From positions 310,001 through 374,000 of the forward strand of contig JAPDRO010000018.1 of the NCBI GenBank assembly GCA_030247885.1: 64,000 bases of DNA. The letters are read 5' to 3'. This document shows positions 57,285 through 64,000 of the stretch, piece by piece (the first letter of the stretch is position 1; each line of letters starts with the position of its first letter). Position numbers and translations under genes: made by a program. This DNA comes from Taxawa tesnikishii (nom. ined.). Its lineage: Eukaryota; Ascomycota; Dothideomycetes; Dothideales. The notes under the pieces are model-generated. The model did no database searches and was not told the origin of the DNA. It was given only the letters and a program-made list of their open reading frames with translations.

Positions 57285-57753
57285 AGAGAGCGGTAATATA
57301 GGCTGTTTGCAGTCGTGCAGAGATAAATTCAGCCAGTGTATTACACTCCAGGCTCCGTGACGGCTCTGCTGATTGTACCACGGCAAGACTTGCAGTGGGT
57401 TGTTCGCGGGTGGATGCAGGTGCAAAAGCGTATTTCCCGTATTCGGCTACGTGCGCGTCAGGGAATCTAACCGTTTGTGGTCTTCCTGCCGTTGTAGGAG
57501 GTTTTAATCACGGGTTGGACTGTTCAGGCTGGGAGCAATCAAATTCGATCAATAGCAGGCAGACCCTGCTGTTGTTTTGAAAAGACAGCTTCGGCCTGCT
57601 GCCCCACCACGGACTTCGTGGCCCTGTCTATCTATTTTCGTACTGGAAACAATGCATTTAATGAAACAGAACTTCCAATCCTACACATGGCGAGTGCAAT
57701 TAGTGCCTGCAAGGCGGCAACTCATTCGACATTGCGGTCACCACAACCTCCCC
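57285..57753. other. Intergenic, upstream of Zn2Cys6 gene
   Basis: 470 bp between the Zn2Cys6 start and the deformylase stop. In-frame upstream Met codons exist (57425), so the start could be longer. No gene recognised. Confidence 0.4.
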
Positions 57754-58731
57754 TTAGTTGAACACGACGGTCTTGTGTCCGTTGAGGATCACCCGCTCCT
57801 CCGCGACCCACTTGACTGCCGCGGCCAAAACCTGACTCTCCACATTGCTGCCCTCCTGAGTCAACTCCTTAGGGCTCATGCTGTGGTCAACACGCACAAC
57901 CCTCTGTTCGATGATAGGACCCTCATCCAGATCTGCGGTGACAAAGTGCGCCGTGGCACCAATGATCTTGACCCCCCGGTCATACGCCTGGTGGTAGGGC
58001 TTGGCGCCCTTGAAACTCGGCAGGAAGCTGTGGTGGATGTTGATGATCTTTCCGGACATTGCGGAGCACAGACCGGGGCTAAGAACTTGCATGTAACGAG
58101 CCAGGACGATAAGATCGATCTGGTTCTCCTCGATGAGCTGCAGGATCTGGCTCTCCTGCTGTTGCTTGGTGTCGGCAGTGACGGGCAAGTGGTGGAAGGG
58201 GATCTTGTAGCTTTCGGCAAGGGGCTTGAAATCCGGGTGATTCGACACGATCAGGGGCACGTCAATTGGAAGTTGGTTCGATGCTTGCCGGAAGAGCAGG
58301 TCGTTGAGGCAGTGGCCGATCTTGGAGACCATGATGAGCACGCGGGGCTTCTTTGCCACGGGCCTTAATGAAAAGTCCATCTTCAGGTCCTGTGCAAGCT
58401 CAGAGAATTGCTGCTGGGGGTTGCTCTCTACGGATTCCTGGCCGTGTGTCTGAGCGAAGTGCACTCTCATGAAAAATTTCTCGGAAGCGGGATCGCTGAA
58501 CTGCTGCGAATCCAAGATGTTCAAGTTGTTCTTGGCCAGCACGCCCGTGACGGCATGCACAATACCGGGCCTGTCAGGGCACGACAGCGTGAGGATGTGG
58601 TCGTTGGGAGCCTTTCCGGAAGACATGGCAACAGATCTGGCAAAACTTTTCTGCGTGAAGCGGACAGCAATTCGAGGTGCTGGGCGAGAGAGAATACTCA
58701 ATGGTCCAAGCGCTTTGAGCAGGGAAGTCAT
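57754..58731 (-). CDS. purU: Formyltetrahydrofolate deformylase
   Basis: One exon, 325 residues. A basic leader (MTSLLKALGPLSILSRPAPR) may target mitochondria. The ACT domain (about 44-120) has ILTLSCPDRPGIVHAVTGVL and LNILDSQQFSD; the formyltransferase-like domain (about 130-325) has VLIMVSKIGHCLNDLL, LIVSNHPDFKPLA, IDLIVLARYMQVL, INIHHSFLPSFKGAKPYHQA (Asn and His active site), GATAHFVTADLDEGPII (Asp). It hydrolyses 10-formyl-THF to formate and THF, balancing one-carbon pools. PurU is usual in bacteria and is found in some fungi. The frame is intact. Confidence 0.95.
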   Translation of the reverse strand: MTSLLKALGPLSILSRPAPRIAVRFTQKSFARSVAMSSGKAPNDHILTLSCPDRPGIVHAVTGVLAKNNLNILDSQQFSDPASEKFFMRVHFAQTHGQESVESNPQQQFSELAQDLKMDFSLRPVAKKPRVLIMVSKIGHCLNDLLFRQASNQLPIDVPLIVSNHPDFKPLAESYKIPFHHLPVTADTKQQQESQILQLIEENQIDLIVLARYMQVLSPGLCSAMSGKIINIHHSFLPSFKGAKPYHQAYDRGVKIIGATAHFVTADLDEGPIIEQRVVRVDHSMSPKELTQEGSNVESQVLAAAVKWVAEERVILNGHKTVVFN

Positions 58732-59546
58732 CTATCCTTGTGCAAGAACTTTCGACCGTGACACCTCCCGATAACAACAGTACAGACCAAATTCAGTGTG
58801 TTGCTCATCTCGAAGACTCACACGCGGCTTGCCAAAATCTTCTCCCCACGTTCCCCACAGACAAAACGGCGGAACGGTCTGGGCGCCGATCAGGTACCTG
58901 GACCTGAATAGCACTCGAATGTGACATCCACAAGCTGTCCTCGCGTCTTCACAGACTAAACAGAGACTGAACTCGGATGAACATGTAGAGTGATTTCTCG
59001 GAGGGTAGAGGACTGGTGCTCAGGGCTGCAGATGCAGCTGCTCGACCTGCAAGTCAGTCATATTCAGAATGACTGTCGTCCGCCGATAACCAAGACAAAT
59101 GCACTGCTGCCTATATGCAAGGTTCATCTTCGCAAGCACGCATCATCAACAATGTAACCCACCGTCCAAGACCGTAACTTTGATCATACATGTATCGTCG
59201 AGGAGGAGATATCAATGTCTTGGCGTGCGGAGAAATGCAAGCGAGCTGCACCTCGACGTCTGCCATGCTTCCTGACTCCTTGACATCTCTTCGTTTTGCT
59301 TACGCCATCTGGAGCAGTGCGACTTGCCAATACTGAACCACCGCACCAATGCGCTGGTTGTCCGAGCGCACTGCTGCCCGTTTCAGCAGGAGGCTGTTTG
59401 TGTCTCGTGTGCGATCGAGATAACCATGCGGTTCGTGTTTGAACTTACGCAATCCCCGCCTTTGCGCTCTGTCTATTTAAACACTCGGTTCTCTCGCCCA
59501 GAGATGACCGCAGGTAGGAGATTCTCTTCATGTCTCAGACGTTGTG
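58732..59546. promoter_or_regulatory. Intergenic, shared divergent promoter region
   Basis: About 815 bp between the divergent deformylase and the M28 peptidase. A TATTTAAA lies just ahead of the peptidase. Confidence 0.4.
59474..59481 (+). promoter_or_regulatory. TATA-like element for M28 peptidase
   Basis: TATTTAAA about 70 bp before the chosen start codon at 59547. Spacing fits a core promoter; no direct proof. Confidence 0.4.
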
Positions 59547-61753
59547 ATGGCTTTCATGTTGTGGTTGCTGACCGCTTCGGTGGCGTATGCTTGTCTGCAC
59601 GAACAGAGGACTTTCGATGTTCATAGCGTATTAGCAAAGAGACAAGAGAGAGCCTTCCCTCCAGCTCTCACTGCAGAGGAAGCGACTTTGGTCAATTCTT
59701 TCGACAATATCACGATCGATCAATGGTGAACCAACATCCAACGCCTTCGCGCATTCGCACGCTTACAGCTGCAGGTCCTACTACTACACTCACGGCCTTC
59801 ATCTTGCAGGAACCAATGAAAGTCAAGCCCAATGGACGGCCGATCGCTGGGCGGAGAACGGGTTTACGGCAGGGCTCGCGCAATATTGTAAGAACATTCT
59901 TCATCCTGTGGATGTCGCTCACCGCCTCAGATGCGTTCTTGAACTACCCTGTATCGCATTCCCTGGTTTTAACACAAGCCAATGGGTCAAACTTCACCGC
60001 CAGTCTGCAGGAAGCCGAACTGGTGGAAGATGAAACTACGGACTGGAGTAATCGAGTACCCACGTTCCATGGCTATTCAGCTACCGGCGATGTAGAAGCG
60101 GAGTACGTATATGTAGGACGGGGCCAGCAGGCAGACTTTAAGCGACTGGAAGCACTCGGCGTTCCACTCGAAGGCAAGATTGCTCTTGCCCGATATGGCG
60201 GACCCTTTAGAGGGCTCAAGGTGAAGAACGCCCAAGCATACGGCATGATCGGCGCTGTTCTATTCACGGACACTGCAGATGACGGAAACGTCACGGAAGC
60301 CAATGGCTATGCTGCGTACCTTGACGGTCCCGCTCGCAATCCTACGTCAGTACAGCGCGGCAGCGTGCTGTTCTTGTCCACCTATCCAGGAGATCCTACT
60401 ACCCCTGGATATCCATCCAAACTTGACTCCCCACGGGCTGACATCAGATCCGTCACGCCTCAGATACCGTCTCTTCCTGTCCCATGGAAAGATGCGCAGC
60501 CTCTTCTGCAGGCGTTGGATGGTTACGGATCTTCTGCCGATGCTGTGAACCGATCAAACTGGGTCGGGGCTCTAAACGCCACGTACAACACCGGTCCTGC
60601 TCCTGGCGCTACCCTATCGCTGTCGAACGTCATGGAATCCAACATCACCTGGGTCTGGGACGCGGTCGGAGTCATAAATGGTACGTCACAGGACGAAGTC
60701 GTTGTCATCGGTAACCATCGCGATGCATGGATTGTTGGCGGAGCTGCGGATCCAAACAGCGGCTCTGCTATCATGATTGAGCTTTCTAAGGCTTTCGGCG
60801 CGCTCCTGAAAACCGGCTGGAGACCGAAACGTACCATCGTACTTTGCTCCTGGGATGGTGAGGAGTACGGTATGATTGGTTCTACAGAGTGGGTGGAGGA
60901 GTACATTCCTTGGCTTACAACTTCGGCCGTCAGTTACCTGAACATCGATATCGGTGTCTCAGGGCCGAATCCTAATATGGCTGGAACACCGGACCTACAT
61001 GCGGTTGCCATTGAGGCGGCGAAGAAAGTGGTCTATCCATACCGAGGACTTACCAACGTCACCATGTACGACGTATGGTACGGTCTAACTAAAGGCGAAA
61101 TCGGTGTCTTGGGGTCTGGATCCGATTATACGCCCTTTGTGCACAGCGGAATCAGCTCGCTTGATATAGGCGCTGGTGGTGGTCCTACCGACCCGGTATA
61201 CCATTACCACTCCAACTACGACTCGTATCACTGGATGGCAAATTTTGGAGATCCTGGATTCCTGTCGCACAAGGCAATGGGACAGTGGCTGACTCTGATT
61301 GCATATGCGCTGGCAACCCGAGAAGTTCTGCCACTAGACGTTCAGAATTATGGTGCGGAGATGACAGCCTACCTTACTGACTTGGAAAAGACCATCGCGT
61401 CGGCAAATGCTACGCTCGACTTGAGTCCTTTGTCCTCAGCCATCAGCACCTTCAACAACTCTGCAGCCGCCATAACTCAACAGATTGCCTCCTCGCCAGA
61501 CGCAGCGACGGTGGATGTGATCAACTCGAAGCTGCGCGATTTCCAGCGCGGACTTGTCTCCCAAGGAGGACTTCCTGACAGACTGTTCTACAGGAATGTA
61601 GTCTTCGCTCCAGGCGTTGATACGGGATATGCGCCGGTGACGTTTCCCGGCATCACAGAGGCTGTGGAAGCCGGCAACTTCAGCCTGGCAGAAGAGTGGA
61701 TAGGAAAAACGAGTAAAGCGATTGAAGTCGCTGCTGGCATTCTCGTCCCTTGA
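59547..61753 (+). CDS. Secreted M28 peptidase, glutamate carboxypeptidase II-like
   Basis: Three exons (59547-59725, 59775-59887, 59931-61753) give 704 residues. The start MAFMLWLLTASVAYACLHE is a signal peptide. A PA domain (about 155-240, LEGKIALARYGGPFRGLKVKNAQ) sits ahead of the metallopeptidase core: VVVIGNHRDAWIVGGAADPNSGS (His and Asp zinc ligands), VLCSWDGEEYGMIGS (catalytic Glu, zinc Glu), YLNIDIGVSGPN (Asp) and PVYHYHSNYDSYHW (His), followed by a dimerisation domain. These match human PSMA/GCPII and fungal homologues. It would free C-terminal amino acids outside the cell or in the vacuole. Several N-glycan sites. The frame is intact. Confidence 0.93.
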
Positions 61754-62543
61754 ATGGGTCGGAAGTGTAAGTCGGCAGCGTTGGAAAACCATCGGAACAG
61801 GAATTCGATCACCCTGATGCGCAGCGAAAGAAGACCTACGGAGAATCTCATATCAACATCGCCGACAGCCCCTATCCCACGTCGGCTTTCCTTTGTATAG
61901 TCATTCTGTTGAGGAGGCACGTGTTTGTAACTCTGTAGTGCAGTCCGTTCTTTCGATAGTACAATTTATTGAACCGCGGATGATTTACATTGCGTTGTTC
62001 GTTTAGCAGACGTGCATACCACCACGCGAGTAGCGTTCTGCTGTACAATCTTGGCGTCTAAACCGCTTATGATTCGTCCGAAGGCCTATGCACGCTCGAA
62101 TCTCTTATTGTTTTCCCCTGGCGCTTACGTGCCGCGGCATCTCCCGCAACGAACCACAAGACTTCTACTCGCGCTACCATCGATCACCAGGCCATATCGC
62201 TACTGGTGTGATGCGTCCCACACGAATCATTGGCCCTCGTGTGGCCTGTCACCCGACCGAGAACTGCCCTGTACATCTGCCACAGGCTTGGCCATAAGCC
62301 GAGACGTCTCCTTGTGGAATGCGTCTGTCTGGATAGAGCCTGGGTTCATCTCCCATATCGATCTCGTGCAAAAGACTTCCCTGACCCCGCAAAAATTGAT
62401 AAAGAAGACCGGGTGTATAAGAAGCGGGTAGGCGTCACATCTTGAGGAAGCACGGAAAGGTACAGGCCGCTCGTTCTACAGTTCCTGCAGCGTCGCTCGT
62501 CACAACCCGGCATTCTCTACTCTTCACACTCGTTGCATTCAAT
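61754..62543. other. Intergenic
   Basis: About 790 bp before the lipase. No gene recognised. Confidence 0.45.
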
Positions 62544-63672
62544 ATGAGGATCCCTTCGTTCGTACTGGGCTCTGCTCTCCTTGCTGCTGTCCGAGCGGCA
62601 CCACTCGAGACCAGAGGTACGCATCCGCGTCCTCACGGATCAAATCCCTGACACTCACGCTTTGTCACAGCTATCGCGCAAACCCTGCTCTCGCAGCTCT
62701 CGTTCTATGAGCAATACGCCGCTTCGGCCTACTGCGAAGCAAACAACCAGCCCGGTTCCTCTACTGAAGTAGAATGCGACACTGGCAACTGCCCACTCGT
62801 GCAAGCCGCCAACGCTACCTCTGTGCTCGAGTTCCAGAAGTACGTCCCGTCCCTGTCCTTACGTGGCAGACGAAAGTTCACTGACTCCCCACAGCGAGGG
62901 CCCAGCAGATGCCACTGGTTACTTGGCCGTTGACCACACCAACAAACTCATCGTGCTTGCATTCCGCGGCAGCCACTCGCTCTCTAACTGGATCAGCAAC
63001 ATCAACATCCTGTTTAAGGACTGGTCGCTCTGCTCTGGGTGCAGGGTACATGCTGGGTTCTTGGAGAGCTGGACCGCGACCCGCAACGACGTCGCTGCAC
63101 CGCTCAAGGCGGCCGTGGCCGCGAACCCCGGCTACCCCATCGTAGCCACGGGACACAGCCTGGGCGCTGCGGTGGCGACACTTGCGGCGGCCGAACTGAG
63201 AACGCAGGGCTACAACGTGGGATTGGTAAGTACCAAGCCTCGCTGTCCTACAATGGGGCTTGCGGTGCAGGAAACCAGCCCTGTGCTGACCCGACGACAG
63301 TACACATACGGCTCTCCTATGGTGGGCAACAACGCCTTCGCGACCTTTGTGACCAACCAGTCCGGCGGCAACTACCGTGTCACTCATGCCAATGACATTG
63401 TTCCCAAGCTTCCTGGCCTCCTCTTCGGCTATCGCCATGTTTCTCCTGAATACTGGATTACCTCGGCCACCAATGTCGCAGTTACGGCTGCCGATGTCCA
63501 AGTCAGCACTGGCACGTTGAACCTGAACGGCAACGGCGGTACTGTTGAGAGCAGCCTTGATGACCACGGGTGGTACTTTAATGCCATCTCGGCTTGCGCG
63601 CCTGAGGGCTTCGAGTTAAGGAGGAAGGATGGTAGTGATGTTGAGATTGGGTATTCGAGTGTCCTGTCGTGA
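62544..63672 (+). CDS. Secreted class 3 lipase
   Basis: Four exons (62544-62616, 62671-62839, 62895-63225, 63301-63672) give 314 residues. The start MRIPSFVLGSALLAAVRAAP is a signal peptide with an early intron. The class 3 fold has YCEANNQP, TGNCPLVQ, LIVLAFRGSHSLSNWISNIN (Gly-rich oxyanion loop), CRVHAGFLESW, the nucleophile elbow VATGHSLGAAVATLAA (Ser), the acid in THANDIVPKLPG (Asp) and the base His in LDDHGWYF. It belongs with Thermomyces-type fungal lipases that split triglycerides outside the cell. A short exon (ends GL, next YTYGSPMVGN) is split by an intron with a GACAG acceptor. The frame is intact. Confidence 0.93.
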
Positions 63673-64000
63673 TCACGTAGATGACCGATGAAACATGACG
63701 TACTGGAATGTCTTCTCTCGCAGCAGTCCAACATTTCCCGTCTTAACCTTCTGTCCACCGGTAGCAGGTGTTGTGGTTTCGGTGGGGTTCCGGCCACAGC
63801 TACCCAAACTCTAACCAACTATCTCCACGTACAGATGTCTGGATAAAAACGAGTTAGGACCGCCAATTCGTACAAGAAGCCGTTTGAACTCTTCTTTGAC
63901 AATTCCGAAAAACATCGAGGTCTTCGTATTGTTGATTGGGCATATGAGCAGTTAGGTGACCGAGCTGTCGCAGCCACAGCTATAGCAAGAATCCATAACT
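63673..64000. other. Intergenic at window end
   Basis: Downstream of the lipase. No gene or repeat recognised in the last 330 bases. Confidence 0.5.

Overview
The window is nuclear DNA of a filamentous ascomycete (Pezizomycotina). The signs are dense genes on both strands, short introns of about 50-120 bp with GT..AG borders and CTAAC-like branch points, fungal-only families (Zn2Cys6 factor, Imp2/Cdc15 F-BAR-SH3, Slt11, Mzm1) and secreted hydrolases. Gene content, for example a Zymoseptoria-type GT2 synthase, would suit a Dothideomycete, but the class is an inference. I see no rRNA, tRNA, CRISPR array or intact transposon.

Layout: 1.3-10 kb is housekeeping: a universal-stress-domain protein, zuotin, Mzm1, Slt11 and a probable TFIIIC WD40 subunit. 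10.9-21.2 kb is mostly metabolic: a membrane GT2 glycosyltransferase, succinyl-CoA ligase beta, an unusual 3-hydroxyacyl-CoA dehydrogenase joined to a YWTD propeller, dolichol-phosphate mannose synthase and a salicylate-hydroxylase-like FAD monooxygenase. ERG25 lies at 22-23 kb. 23.1-26.8 kb is gene-poor with one small Cys-rich ORF. 26.8-34.4 kb holds a secreted tyrosinase, oligoribonuclease and DNA polymerase alpha. 35.4-44.6 kb holds an LEA-like repeat protein, enoyl-CoA hydratase, Rer1, inositol monophosphatase, a secreted type B carboxylesterase, a small secreted Cys-rich protein and a NADAR protein. 45.3-54.8 kb has Imp2/Cdc15, a DUF3245-like protein, an unknown Ser-rich protein and a RING-CH membrane ligase. 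56-63.7 kb has a Zn2Cys6 factor, formyl-THF deformylase, a secreted M28 peptidase and a class 3 lipase.

The genes do not form a clear biosynthetic cluster. Several are arranged head to head with short shared promoters (zuotin/Mzm1, Slt11/TFIIIC, oligoribonuclease/Pol alpha, ECHS1/Rer1, Imp2/DUF3245, deformylase/M28).

The strongest window-wide signal is technical or evolutionary: at least thirteen otherwise conserved genes, including essential Pol alpha, are each short by one base (two in some), mostly inside homopolymers, and no case of a gained base was seen. That looks like uncorrected sequencing indels, so gene models here should be read with that in mind. The best biological leads are the dehydrogenase-propeller fusion, the NADAR gene, and the two small Cys-rich proteins.
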